Assembly (NCBI GenBank): GCA_902510995.1 | Contig: CABXDL010000008.1 | Span: 1 to 45,814 of the forward strand | Source: an uncultured Candidatus Actinomarina sp. | GTDB lineage: Bacteria > Actinomycetota > Acidimicrobiia > Actinomarinales > Actinomarinaceae | DNA: 45,814 bases | Reading direction: 5' to 3' | Shown here: positions 33,355-42,675 of the stretch, in pieces | Numbering within the stretch: the stretch's first letter is position 1 | Layout: every line of letters starts with the position of its first letter | The notes under the pieces: generated by a model | Database searches by the model: none | The model's input: only the letters and a program-made list of their open reading frames with translations | Told to the model about the DNA's origin: nothing | Program-made: the position numbers and the translations under genes

Positions 33355-34129
33355 TATTCCTCAAAAACCTTCAGTATCTTACTTAGTTATCTTAGGAATT
33401 CCATTTGCTTTTATTTTCTCAATTTTTTCATTTTCAAGAATTGGTTTTAACTTACAAGATTTTAAAAATAATCTTGCAAATAGAGCAATCGTTACTGAAC
33501 CTCTCTTTAATCCAAAATGGAGATGGGCTTGGGAAAATACTTCTGAAGCTCTTTTAGAAACTGTTCAAATAGCGATACTAGCAAGTATCATTGGCTGTGC
33601 TTTTGCCTTGCCACTTGCCTTTTACGCTTCTAGAGCTACTAATTTAAATAAATATTCGTATTTTATTTATAAATCTTTTTTAAACCTTGTTAGAACTATT
33701 CCTGATTTGTTTTGGGCTATGTTATTTACTGTAGCTGTTGGTATTGGACCTTTTGCTGGAGTATTAGCGCTAATTATGTTTTCGCTTGCAATTATGGGCA
33801 AATTGTTATCTGAAACTATTGATAGTATAGATCCTGGACCAATGGAGGCTGCCAAAGCTACAGGTGCTTCTCATAACCAAACTGTTTTTACGTCTGCGTT
33901 GCCTCAAGTATTGCCAAACTTTACAGCATATTTTTTATATATATTTGAATTATGTATTAGAGCAAGTATTATTTTAGGTTTAGTTGGAGCAGGTGGAGTA
34001 GGTAGAATTATTGAAACACAACGTATATTTTTAAGATTTGATAGAATTTCACCAATAATTGTGATCATACTTGTAGTAGTTATTCTCATAGAACAGTTCA
34101 GTGTTTGGATAAGAAAAAAAATATTATGA
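33347..34129 (+). CDS. phnE: Phosphonate-type ABC transporter permease 1
   Basis: Integral membrane subunit of about 260 residues with five or six helices. The permease EAA loop is GPMEAAKATGASHNQTVFTSALPQ, and LVRTIPDLFWAMLFTVAVGIGPFAG is typical of PhnE. The ATG at 33347 is preferred to an upstream TTG. The stop TGA overlaps the ATG of the second permease (ATGA). Two PhnE subunits in tandem suggest a heterodimeric channel. Confidence 0.93.
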   Translation: MINIPQKPSVSYLVILGIPFAFIFSIFSFSRIGFNLQDFKNNLANRAIVTEPLFNPKWRWAWENTSEALLETVQIAILASIIGCAFALPLAFYASRATNLNKYSYFIYKSFLNLVRTIPDLFWAMLFTVAVGIGPFAGVLALIMFSLAIMGKLLSETIDSIDPGPMEAAKATGASHNQTVFTSALPQVLPNFTAYFLYIFELCIRASIILGLVGAGGVGRIIETQRIFLRFDRISPIIVIILVVVILIEQFSVWIRKKIL

Positions 34130-34929
34130 ATATTCCAGATCAGCCAATAAATCAGAAAATTTTTAAATACACAATTACTTTTATGATAGTTTTGGCATCT
34201 GTATGGTCAGCTGCTGGATTAGAAATTACTATGGATAGAATACTCGATGCACCAAGACAAATTGCTTTTTTAATTGGCGCAATGTTTCCTCTTGATATGA
34301 GTCAAGAAGCTTTTGAACGAATCATCCCTAAAGTTTTTGAATCATTATTTATTGCTTGGGCTGGAACTGTTATTGGTGCTGTGTTTAGTTTTCCTGTTTC
34401 GTTTCTAGCAGCTCATAATGTTGCTATAGGATTTGTAAGTCGTATAACCAAACAAATACTTAATGCTATTAGAGCATTTCCAGAACTAATATTAGCTTTT
34501 GTATTTTTACCAATTACAGGTTTAGGGCCGTTTACTGGTACATTAGCTGTAGGAATACATTCAATTGGCACTTTAGGTAAATTATCTTCAGAAGTTATTG
34601 AAGGAATTGATGAAGGCCCCCTCGAAGCTATTAAATCATCGGGTGGTTCTAAAATTAATGAATTAACATTTGGTGTTATACCACAAGTAATGCCAACAAT
34701 AACATCTTATTGGCTTTATAGATTTGAAATTAATTTAAGAGCATCTGCAGTTTTAGGAGTTGTAGGTGCTGGTGGTGTTGGCCAAGAATTAATAAATCAG
34801 TTAAGATTTAGAGACTTTCCAAGAGCTGGTACTGTTTTAGTTTGCACAATAGTTTTGGTTTTAGCAGCTGACACGATATCTGCTGCAATTAGAAATAGAA
34901 TCATTAAAGGTAAAATAGCTAAAAATTAA
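34126..34929 (+). CDS. phnE: Phosphonate-type ABC transporter permease 2
   Basis: Second membrane subunit, 267 residues from the ATG at 34126, which overlaps the stop of permease 1. The EAA loop is EGPLEAIKSSGGSKINELTFG, and AIRAFPELILAFVFLPITGLGPFTG parallels the first permease, showing that the two are paralogues. The C-terminal VVGAGGVGQELINQLRFRDF is diagnostic for PhnE. It ends directly against the convergent ftsK with no gap, so no terminator is visible between them. Confidence 0.93.
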   Translation: MNIPDQPINQKIFKYTITFMIVLASVWSAAGLEITMDRILDAPRQIAFLIGAMFPLDMSQEAFERIIPKVFESLFIAWAGTVIGAVFSFPVSFLAAHNVAIGFVSRITKQILNAIRAFPELILAFVFLPITGLGPFTGTLAVGIHSIGTLGKLSSEVIEGIDEGPLEAIKSSGGSKINELTFGVIPQVMPTITSYWLYRFEINLRASAVLGVVGAGGVGQELINQLRFRDFPRAGTVLVCTIVLVLAADTISAAIRNRIIKGKIAKN

Positions 34930-37308
34930 TTACTCTTCGAACCAATTATCTTCTGTATCTTTATCTTTATTATTAGACACAGGCATATCAGTATCTTCAA
35001 TGACTTCAGTATCAGCATTATGAATAGTAGCTAAAGAACTAGATTCAAATTCTTCAATAGTAATTAAAACTTCTCTAGCTTTAGAACCTTCTGAAGGGCC
35101 TACAACACCCTGGTCTTCTAATATATCCATCAACCTACCTGCTCTTGCAAAACCAACTCTTAATTTTCTTTGAAGCATTGATGTTGATCCAAGTTGAGAT
35201 CGTACTACTAGTTCTTTTGCTGTATTTATTAATTCTTCATCTTCTCCTAAGTCTTTTTCTGAAGTAGCGATAACTTTTTTGTGCTCTTCTATAACAGCAG
35301 GATTATATTCTGCATCTTTCTGGTCTTTAACCCAAGAAACAACATCTTTAATTTCTTTTTCAGTGACCCATGCTCCTTGAATTCTTTCTAATCTAGGATT
35401 TGAAGCTGTTACAACTAGCATGTCCCCTAAGCCTATCAATTTTTCTGCACCAGATTGATCTAAAATAACTCGTGAATCAGTAGTTGAAGCAACAGAAAAA
35501 GCTAACCTAGATGGAATATTTGCTTTCATAACCCCAGTAATAACATCAACTGATGGTCTTTGTGTTGCTACTACTAAATGGATACCTATCGCTCTAGCCA
35601 TTTGAGCAATCCTTACAATAGCAGATTCTACTTCTCTTCCGGCAACCATCATTAAATCATTTAACTCATCAATGAAAACAACAATATAAGGGAACCTGTC
35701 AAATTTATCTGGATCTAATTGTCCGGAATCATACTTTTCGTGATAACCATCAATATCTCTTACTTGACTATCTGCTAATAAATCGTATCTTCTGTCCATT
35801 TCTGAAACTGCCCAAGTTAAAGCATCAACAGCTTTTTTTGGATTAGTAATAACTTTAGTTAACAAGTGAGGAACATTATTATATTGACCAAGCTCTACTC
35901 TTTTCGGATCAACCATAACCATTTTTACTTCGTCAGGGTTTGTTCTTGTTAAAAGTGAAGTGACGATTGAGTTAATACAAGATGACTTACCAGCACCAGT
36001 TTGACCTGCAATTAAAACGTGGGGTAATTCTGATAAATTTGTTAATCGTGGCTTGCCAGAAATATCCAAACCTAAAGCAACAGATAAAGGATGCTTAACT
36101 TTTTTTGCTTCTGGTGAGCTGAGGACATCTCCAAGCGATACTAATTTTCTTTGTCTATTTGGTATTTCAATACCTATAGCGCTTCTTCCTGGTATAGGTG
36201 CAAGTAATCTTACATCAGGAGTAGCAAGTGCATAAGCAATATCATGGGAAAGTGATGTTACCTTGGATACTTTAACACCAGCAGCTAGCTCAACTTCATA
36301 TCTTGTTACAGTTGGTCCAGGAACTATATTTGTTAATTCGGCCTCAACACCATGTTCTTTCAATAAATTTGTTAAATCAGTTGCTGTTTGTTGTAATAAT
36401 TTTTTTGAAGTAGGCATTGTTGAACCACTTTTTAGTAATTTTAAAGGTGGTAATACATATTTATTATTTTTTTGGTTTGAAATTTTATATTTTTTATCAT
36501 CTTTTTTAGTACTTATAGTTTCTTCAGTAATTGTTCCTTTATTTGTTTTATTATTTTTTGTTTTTAATTTAAGGACATTACTTTTTATATCTTTAGAAGT
36601 TTTAGTTTCTTCTTTGTCATCAAGTAAATTATCAAAATTTATTTTAGAAACTTCTCGCCTTGCCTTAAAAAATGCAAATATGAATTTATAAATATAAATT
36701 AATATTGCTTGTCCTCCACCAATAAGATCTTTTAAATCAATATCAGTCATTTTTAATACAGAAACAATCAAACCTAATAATAAAACAGCATGTGTCATTT
36801 GTTGGTCCAGCAAGTTATTTAATGGATAAACAATAAAGGCTGAGACAAAACCTCCAGATTTTTGGAGTATGTTACTACCTACACTTATTGATAAAGGTTC
36901 GGCATGTATATAAAAATGAAATAACGATGCAGAAAATATTTGTACCCACATAGTGCCAATAAATACATTTTGTGATTTTATAACATCTCTATCCCTAATT
37001 AAAATTGCAGCACCATAAAAAAGTAATAACGGTAAGGAATAAATTGCATATCCGAAAGCCCAAGTAAGTAAACCATATATCAAAACACCAATCGGACCGC
37101 CTTTTTCAAATGATGAAAGACCTACGAAAACACCCAGAATCAACATAAAAATAGCTAGTGTTTGATGAGATCCGAGAAAGCTAGAAAAAAGAGATTTAAT
37201 ACTTGAATTAAGTGTTTTAAAGCCCTTGTTAACTTTTATTAAATTGTCCGGTTTAGACACCCGCTTACGCCCTTTTACCCTTTTGCGAGTGGATGTCTTA
37301 ACAGCCAC
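34930..37308 (-). CDS. ftsK: DNA translocase FtsK
   Basis: Septal ATP-driven DNA pump that clears chromosome ends during division, 792 residues with a GTG start at 37308. An N-terminal membrane domain with four helices (to about residue 200), a short lysine-rich linker, and the alpha/beta motor are visible: the PGPTVTRYEVELAAGVKVSK stretch, Walker A IAGQTGAGKSSCINS, Walker B YIVVFIDELNDLMMVAG and LVVATQRPSVDVITGVMKAN. The C-terminal gamma winged helix includes TSMLQRKLRVGFARAGRLMD. It is shorter than E. coli FtsK because the linker is brief, as in other actinobacteria and SpoIIIE. Confidence 0.97.
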   Translation of the reverse strand: MAVKTSTRKRVKGRKRVSKPDNLIKVNKGFKTLNSSIKSLFSSFLGSHQTLAIFMLILGVFVGLSSFEKGGPIGVLIYGLLTWAFGYAIYSLPLLLFYGAAILIRDRDVIKSQNVFIGTMWVQIFSASLFHFYIHAEPLSISVGSNILQKSGGFVSAFIVYPLNNLLDQQMTHAVLLLGLIVSVLKMTDIDLKDLIGGGQAILIYIYKFIFAFFKARREVSKINFDNLLDDKEETKTSKDIKSNVLKLKTKNNKTNKGTITEETISTKKDDKKYKISNQKNNKYVLPPLKLLKSGSTMPTSKKLLQQTATDLTNLLKEHGVEAELTNIVPGPTVTRYEVELAAGVKVSKVTSLSHDIAYALATPDVRLLAPIPGRSAIGIEIPNRQRKLVSLGDVLSSPEAKKVKHPLSVALGLDISGKPRLTNLSELPHVLIAGQTGAGKSSCINSIVTSLLTRTNPDEVKMVMVDPKRVELGQYNNVPHLLTKVITNPKKAVDALTWAVSEMDRRYDLLADSQVRDIDGYHEKYDSGQLDPDKFDRFPYIVVFIDELNDLMMVAGREVESAIVRIAQMARAIGIHLVVATQRPSVDVITGVMKANIPSRLAFSVASTTDSRVILDQSGAEKLIGLGDMLVVTASNPRLERIQGAWVTEKEIKDVVSWVKDQKDAEYNPAVIEEHKKVIATSEKDLGEDEELINTAKELVVRSQLGSTSMLQRKLRVGFARAGRLMDILEDQGVVGPSEGSKAREVLITIEEFESSSLATIHNADTEVIEDTDMPVSNNKDKDTEDNWFEE

Positions 37309-37348
37309 GAATACATTATATCATACTTTTATAGGAAAAAGGCTTTAA

Positions 37349-38224
37349 TTATTGTATTTTTCGATAATTATCCAGTAATTTAAGGGCTAAATTAGAACTT
37401 ATTGGTGTAATTGGTAACAATGGGTCTCCTACATTTTCCCAAGTTTCAGATAAGAGGCTCTTAACAGGACCTGGGCTTGGCTCTTCAAATATTAAAGCAA
37501 ATAAGTCTTGTAGTAGTAAATTTAATTTATTTGCTTCACTGTTTTCACCTGCATGAATTAGTTCCATCATTTTTGCAATTTCATTACCAACTAAATGAGA
37601 AGCAACAGATACTACACCTACAGCTCCATAATTTACAAAATCATATGTTAAAGCATCGTCACCTGAATAAATTTGAACTTTATCTCCTATCTGATCTATT
37701 TGATTTTTTGAAAACTCTAGGTCACCTACAGCATCTTTTATAGAGTGAATAGTTACTTCATTTACTAACTTTTCTAATGTGTCTAGTTCAATAAGAGTGC
37801 CTGTTCGACCAGGTATATTGTAAGCCATAATAGGTAATGTTGTTTCATTACTAATTGCTTCAAAATGTTTCAATATTCCATATTGTGATGGTTTTGAATA
37901 ATAAGGAGTGACTATCATTATGCCATCCATTCCTAAATCTTCTGCTAATTTTGTATATTCAATTGATTGTTTAGTAGAGTAAGTACCTGTTCCAGCAATT
38001 AATTTTGCTTTATCCCCTACTGAATCTTTTGCTGTTGAGTAAATAATTTCTCTATCTTCTTTAGTTAGGTTTGGGGATTCTGCAGTAGTACCAGTCAACA
38101 CTAATGATTTCGACTTTTCATGAATTAATTTTCTACATAACCTCCAAAAAGTATCGGTATTAATTACGCCATTTTTATCAAATGGAGTAATTGCTGCTGT
38201 TATTAAATTTCCGAATTCAATCAT
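37349..38224 (-). CDS. dapA: 4-hydroxy-tetrahydrodipicolinate synthase
   Basis: Condenses pyruvate with aspartate semialdehyde, the first committed step of lysine and diaminopimelate synthesis. Conserved residues are TGTTAESPNLTKEDRE, the catalytic tyrosine in IMAYNIPGRTGT (about residue 132) and the Schiff-base lysine in HSIKDAVGDL (about 159). The length of 291 is normal. It follows dapB by 9 bases, and with dapF in the window it gives three steps of this pathway. It lies directly upstream of ftsK on the same strand, the usual actinobacterial order. Confidence 0.97.
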   Translation of the reverse strand: MIEFGNLITAAITPFDKNGVINTDTFWRLCRKLIHEKSKSLVLTGTTAESPNLTKEDREIIYSTAKDSVGDKAKLIAGTGTYSTKQSIEYTKLAEDLGMDGIMIVTPYYSKPSQYGILKHFEAISNETTLPIMAYNIPGRTGTLIELDTLEKLVNEVTIHSIKDAVGDLEFSKNQIDQIGDKVQIYSGDDALTYDFVNYGAVGVVSVASHLVGNEIAKMMELIHAGENSEANKLNLLLQDLFALIFEEPSPGPVKSLLSETWENVGDPLLPITPISSNLALKLLDNYRKIQ

Positions 38225-38233
38225 ATATTTATA

Positions 38234-38938
38234 CTAAGCCCTTTTATTTAATATTTTTTCTAAGCCATGATAATAGCCATTAAGTGACTCAAGTTTATCT
38301 AGAACTAAATTTAATCCTGTTAAATACGCTTTACGATCAGTAACTATATGCTCTGTATTAAATATTTCAAACTCGTTTTTAAATGATACTATTTGTTCAG
38401 CTAATACATCTTCAGTCCTGATTGAATTAATTTGAATATTTTCTTGAGTATTTAAACTTTTGACCAAGTCAATAGAAGTGCCTGATGGTTTGTCTACTTT
38501 TTTAGTATGGTGTTTTTCTGTAATATCTATATTCTTAAAATCGTTTTTAACTTTTCTTGCTACTAGTTTTTGATACATTGCTCCTATAGAAAAATTGGGA
38601 ATAACACATACGGTTTTTCCTTGTCTATCAACCCACCAATCTTTTATATCACTAGTGAACTCTCCAGAAGAGCCAATCACTATACCCTTTTTGACTTTAT
38701 CAATATATTGAACATAGTTTTTAATGAATCCTCCAAGATAATTAGCAGGAACAAATACAAATAAATAATCACCTTCTATATATCTCATACTTTCCCATGT
38801 AATATACTTATCGCTTTTATTACGAGGGTCGTAAATTCCTGAAATTTCAAAACCATCTTTTGAATCTATTAGCTCTGATAATAAAGTGCCCATTTTTCCA
38901 TTACCACCAGCAATAGCAATTTGTATATTCTTAGACAT
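38234..38938 (-). CDS. dapB: 4-hydroxy-tetrahydrodipicolinate reductase
   Basis: NAD(P)H-dependent reductase of the lysine/DAP pathway. The Rossmann motif is IAIAGGNGKMGTLL (G-G-x-G-x-M-G) and the catalytic site is DITEKHHTKKVDKPSGTSIDL, with the paired histidines and KPSGT. The ATG at 38938 gives 234 residues with the nucleotide fold at once; a TTG upstream in frame would add 7 residues. It is slightly shorter than usual (245-270). Divergent from the vWA gene across about 55 bases. Confidence 0.94.
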   Translation of the reverse strand: MSKNIQIAIAGGNGKMGTLLSELIDSKDGFEISGIYDPRNKSDKYITWESMRYIEGDYLFVFVPANYLGGFIKNYVQYIDKVKKGIVIGSSGEFTSDIKDWWVDRQGKTVCVIPNFSIGAMYQKLVARKVKNDFKNIDITEKHHTKKVDKPSGTSIDLVKSLNTQENIQINSIRTEDVLAEQIVSFKNEFEIFNTEHIVTDRKAYLTGLNLVLDKLESLNGYYHGLEKILNKRA

Positions 38939-38993
38939 AAATATTTTCTCTCTAGTCAACCATCATTAATCTTTAATGATAATGTTATAAATA

Positions 38994-40946
38994 ATGAAGT
39001 CTACAAAGAATAATATTGAGTCTGATGTAATTAAAGAATTTGAAAGAATAAAACCAGCATTAACAAGACTCTTACAATCTGAAAGTAACAACAAAGATTT
39101 AATTTTGAGATTAGGAAAGTCCTCTAGCGAGAATACTAATGAAGTCACAATAAATCCAACAATTCTTGTTAATTCAATAGAAAATTCAAATATAAATAAA
39201 AATGATGTACTGATTGGAACTGTAGTTCATGAATCAATACATTCAATGAATGAATATATAATTAATCCAGAGATTGATTATAAAAGTTTTAATGATGAAA
39301 TAGAAGGATTAACAAACATAGAAGATGTATTGGAAGTTCTCTCAGGTCCTTTTGGAAAATATGTTTTTGAAATAATTATTCACTCATTAGAAGAGAAGAA
39401 TTTTGTTAACAAATTTAATGGTTTGTTTAGCATACTGAAAGAAATTTATTTTGAAAAAGAAACGAAAATAATTTCATTAAAGGAATTTAATATTTTTCTT
39501 ACTTTGCTTTTTCATAAAATAACAAACTATATAGAAATTGATATGTCTAAGTATAAGTCAAATATTAATAAAGCTGTAGATGAGTCACTGCCTATAGTTA
39601 ACAATTTAAACTCTGAAGATATATTTATTTATGATGTTATAGAAAGTACGATAGAAATTATTGATATTTGTAAAAGACACAACCTTTTACCAGATCTTGA
39701 TAAATATTCTTTAGGTGAAAAAAGAGAAATTGTAGAATCTATGGAAGATACAATCATTGATGATCTAAACAAAACACTTATCCCTTCATCTATGAATATA
39801 ACCACAGGAAATGCTTTAGAAAAGTTTATTGCTGATAGTGAGGGGAAGAAGGATAACAATAAGGAGAATCTAATGGATGATCATATTACTAAAGTTGGTG
39901 CTTCTGAAACAATATATCTTCCTGATGGAAAAGTATCTAAATTAGTGTCTACTAAATTACCTAATAATTTTGATTCACTATATAGTTCAGGTTCTTTAAC
40001 TTACAATAATCTTTTAGAAGAGTGGAACTTACCAGTTTTTAAAGTAACAAATAAAATTAAACCTTATTTTATTCATAATCAAAAAAGACAAAGAATAAGT
40101 GGTTATGATCAAGGTGATCTTTCACCACATGTTCCACTTATGCTAGCTTCAGGAAGATACGAAAGAATGTACGAGCAGAAACAAAGATTATCAAATAAAT
40201 CATATGCTGTTTCGCTTCTTATTGACGGAAGTGGTTCTATGTTAGAAAAAAATAAAGATGAATTTTATCCCTGGTCATTATCTGCTGGTTTAATTGGAGC
40301 TAGTTATTTAGCGCAAATTTGTCATGAATTAAATATTGATTTTGAATTAGCTATTTTTAATAGAGGTTTCGTTTCAGATGAAAGCGAGACTGAAACAAAC
40401 TATCTGTCTAGAAAAATGTCTGTATCTTCAATGCTAAATACAAATTATGGATCTAATGCGGAAAACTATTTCAATACTACGAATCATTACTTTGTTAAAG
40501 ATTTTAAAGACAGCTGGAAAGACAATTATGAAAAATTTATTGGTCTGGTTGATTTTTCAAGAAAGTTAAGAGGTTCGATAGATAATATCGATATTAAAAA
40601 TGATATACCTCCAATCAGCATGTTTGAAAGAAGTACAAACGTTGATGAAAGAAATATTATGTATGCTACTAAAAGATTACTTACTCATCCCTCTAACTCA
40701 AAAATGCTTGTTGTTCTTTCCGATGGAATGACAAGAGGTTCTTTGAGTGATCTAAAAAATTCTATAAACTATGCAACTAAAAATCATATCGATGTTGTTG
40801 GAATTGGAATTGGAAAAAGAGGTACATGGAAAGAATATATTAATCATACTCAAATATTTAAACCAGAAGAGTTAATATATTCGATAGTAAACATCACAAA
40901 AGATATACTTATTAAGAACATGAAAGAAAATATTGGTGCTGCTTAA
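38994..40946 (+). CDS. Zincin-like plus von Willebrand factor A domain protein (CobT-like partner of AAA+ ATPase)
   Basis: A 650-residue cytoplasmic protein without signal or membrane helix. The N-terminal part has TVVHESIHSM (His79-Glu80-x-x-His83), an HExxH zincin motif within a domain that looks like a predicted metallopeptidase. A long charged helical region follows. The C-terminal vWA domain (from about 400) has an intact MIDAS, LLIDGSGSML (Asp411, Ser413, Ser415), and LVVLSDGMTRGS (Asp577). It shares one base with the AAA+ gene (TAATG). vWA/MoxR-type ATPase pairs work as metal-chelatase or assembly chaperones. This composition (protease-like plus vWA) resembles the CobT-like and phage-associated group, but no cobN is nearby. 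Client unknown. Confidence 0.78.
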   Translation: MKSTKNNIESDVIKEFERIKPALTRLLQSESNNKDLILRLGKSSSENTNEVTINPTILVNSIENSNINKNDVLIGTVVHESIHSMNEYIINPEIDYKSFNDEIEGLTNIEDVLEVLSGPFGKYVFEIIIHSLEEKNFVNKFNGLFSILKEIYFEKETKIISLKEFNIFLTLLFHKITNYIEIDMSKYKSNINKAVDESLPIVNNLNSEDIFIYDVIESTIEIIDICKRHNLLPDLDKYSLGEKREIVESMEDTIIDDLNKTLIPSSMNITTGNALEKFIADSEGKKDNNKENLMDDHITKVGASETIYLPDGKVSKLVSTKLPNNFDSLYSSGSLTYNNLLEEWNLPVFKVTNKIKPYFIHNQKRQRISGYDQGDLSPHVPLMLASGRYERMYEQKQRLSNKSYAVSLLIDGSGSMLEKNKDEFYPWSLSAGLIGASYLAQICHELNIDFELAIFNRGFVSDESETETNYLSRKMSVSSMLNTNYGSNAENYFNTTNHYFVKDFKDSWKDNYEKFIGLVDFSRKLRGSIDNIDIKNDIPPISMFERSTNVDERNIMYATKRLLTHPSNSKMLVVLSDGMTRGSLSDLKNSINYATKNHIDVVGIGIGKRGTWKEYINHTQIFKPEELIYSIVNITKDILIKNMKENIGAA

Positions 40947-41932
40947 TGGCAAAAAAAGAATTTACAAATCCTATAAATAACGAAAAAGTTGAATTAGATG
41001 AATGCAAATTATCTAAATCAATAGAAGACTACGAAGGAAGGGCTGAAAGAATTCCTAATATAGATAAAAACTATGTCGACCTTGGGATTCAATTCAGACT
41101 AGCGCAGTTAATAAATTCAAAAAACGTATCTTTTAAAAATGAAATTCCTATCCATGTTGCATTAAAAGGGCATATGGGAACAGGAAAAGATCATGATATA
41201 GAACAATTTGCAGCTAAATTAAAATACCCATATTACAGAATTCCTTTATCTGGCGAAGTTAGGGATGTTACTTTGCTTGGTTCAGTTCAACTCTACGGAG
41301 ATGGTAAAGGTGGAACAGAAAGTAAATGGCAAGATGGTGAGCTAACAAGGGCTTTAAGAGGTCCTGCAATTGTTAATTTATCTGAATTAAATGCTGCAGG
41401 ACCTGAAGTATTGTTTGCTTTGCATTCTTTACTTGATAGACATAAAAAACTAGAACTACCAAACGGTGAGGTAATATCACTAAGAGACGATTGTTATATT
41501 TTCGGCACAATGAATCCAACTAGCTTAAGAGATTACTCAGGTACACAAACTTTAAATAAAGCATTTGCCGATAGATGGGTTATCTGGGATAAGCCTTTTC
41601 CTAATAAAAATCAACTACAATTAATATTTAAAAAAAGATATCCGAACTTACAATTAGAATTCAGTGATTTAATAATCAAACTTGCTATTGAAATTAATAA
41701 TTCATTTATGTCAGATGATATAAGTATCAATATAGAAACTCCTATGAGTTTAAGAACAATAGTTGAAAGAATACCTGTTGGGTTAGATATTTATAAAAAT
41801 TCATCAGACCCTTTATATGAAGCTTGGAAAAACTTTGTTTTACCTCATGTCGATTTAGATGACCTTGATCATTACAATACTTTATGGAATACAGTAGTTA
41901 GAAATGGACCTAGTCTGAAACCTCAACTCTGA
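40946..41932 (+). CDS. CobS/MoxR-like AAA+ ATPase with altered Walker motifs
   Basis: A 328-residue AAA+ protein whose Walker A is ALKGHMGTGKDHDIEQFAAKL: the lysine (K81) is kept, but the following Ser/Thr is Asp, while the H-D-I-E-Q-F-A-A run matches CobS. Walker B reads AIVNLSELNAAGPEV, with Ser146 in place of the metal-binding Asp and Glu147 kept. Sensor 1 is IFGTMNPT and the arginine finger FADRW. It probably remodels a client together with the vWA protein just upstream. Possible weak ATPase activity is an inference from the motif changes. It is not assigned to cobalamin synthesis. The 3' end overlaps the convergent gene by 23 bases and stops at TGA. Confidence 0.8.
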   Translation: MAKKEFTNPINNEKVELDECKLSKSIEDYEGRAERIPNIDKNYVDLGIQFRLAQLINSKNVSFKNEIPIHVALKGHMGTGKDHDIEQFAAKLKYPYYRIPLSGEVRDVTLLGSVQLYGDGKGGTESKWQDGELTRALRGPAIVNLSELNAAGPEVLFALHSLLDRHKKLELPNGEVISLRDDCYIFGTMNPTSLRDYSGTQTLNKAFADRWVIWDKPFPNKNQLQLIFKKRYPNLQLEFSDLIIKLAIEINNSFMSDDISINIETPMSLRTIVERIPVGLDIYKNSSDPLYEAWKNFVLPHVDLDDLDHYNTLWNTVVRNGPSLKPQL

Positions 41933-42332
41933 TTAACTTCACCAATGGAATACTTCTATCAGTTCTATCTCTATATATCTGAAATGTAGGATATATTTCA
42001 ATTAATTTATTCCAAAAATATTCTGTTTCATTATCTTTAATAATTTCAGAACGAACTTTATATCTTTTACTTTCTACAGTGACAAACCCTTCATTTTTTG
42101 TAATATTATAAAACCAACTCGGTGAATTGTCACGACCACCATAGGAAGCTGCTACTAAATAGCCGCTATCAATTTTTGTGTAAGTAAGTGGAACTTTTCT
42201 TACCATATTTGAATGTGAACCTATTGTTTCAAGTAATAAGATATCTCCACCAAGTATAAAATTACCTATTTTTGTATGGTTAAATTTAATTAGTTTTGTA
42301 TGTACTGACGTAACTAATTTCACTAACCACAA
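41910..42332 (-). CDS. Deazaflavin (F420)-dependent nitroreductase-like protein, Ddn family
   Basis: A 140-residue split-barrel protein of the Ddn/F420-dependent nitroreductase family. The signature LLLETIGSHSNMVRKVPLTY followed by GYLVAASYGGRDNSPSWFYNI matches the typical LLxTxGRKSG-x-R-x-x-PL and ASxGG-x-x-x-P-x-W-Y pattern, although the serine/glycine loop is divergent (SHSNM). The start is uncertain (TTG at 42332 or an in-frame GTG three codons in). The family reduces quinones, mycolipids or toxins with F420H2 in actinobacteria. Together with the LLM protein at 4498 it suggests that the organism makes F420. Confidence 0.85.
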   Translation of the reverse strand: MWLVKLVTSVHTKLIKFNHTKIGNFILGGDILLLETIGSHSNMVRKVPLTYTKIDSGYLVAASYGGRDNSPSWFYNITKNEGFVTVESKRYKVRSEIIKDNETEYFWNKLIEIYPTFQIYRDRTDRSIPLVKLIRVEVSD

Positions 42333-42380
42333 GGGCCAGAGGTGAAATGTTTTACCGAATAAACGCCAGATAAAATATCC

Positions 42381-42584
42381 TTATGATTCTTGATTCTTAT
42401 CTTTAAAACCGTCTATTTTATTTTGGAAATCTTTGATTTTTTTATCTAAATCATTAATTTCTAAATTTGTTATTTCTTCTTTTAATCTATCTATCTGCTC
42501 TTTAATTGAAGAATTTTCATTAAATAGACCTATAACAAATCTTAAAACTATTAAGTAGGTCATTAATTTCAATATTTTCTTCAT
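42381..42584 (-). CDS. Hypothetical small membrane-anchored coiled-coil protein
   Basis: A 67-residue frame beginning MKKILKLMTYLIVLRFVIGL, one N-terminal hydrophobic helix, then a heptad-like segment IKEQIDRLKEEITNLEINDL and KIKDFQNKIDGF that should form a coiled coil. No family recognised. It lies between the Ddn-like and the TIGR03084-like genes on the minus strand with about 50 bases to the next. The ATG at 42584 is chosen over an upstream TTG. Some DivIC- or FtsL-like small proteins have this layout, but nothing else supports that. Confidence 0.5.
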   Translation of the reverse strand: MKKILKLMTYLIVLRFVIGLFNENSSIKEQIDRLKEEITNLEINDLDKKIKDFQNKIDGFKDKNQES

Positions 42585-42675
42585 ATACAAATTTTAATTA
42601 AATTTAGTTACTTTCATAGTACTTTTATTTAATCTTCCCCTTTGGCTTATATGTTTTCACAATTAGACTTATAAA

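Noticed and set aside
38994-41932. Cobaltochelatase CobS/CobT of cobalamin synthesis.
   Set aside because: No cobN or other cobalamin gene is near, Walker A/B differ from CobS, and the vWA protein carries an HExxH domain at its N-terminus.
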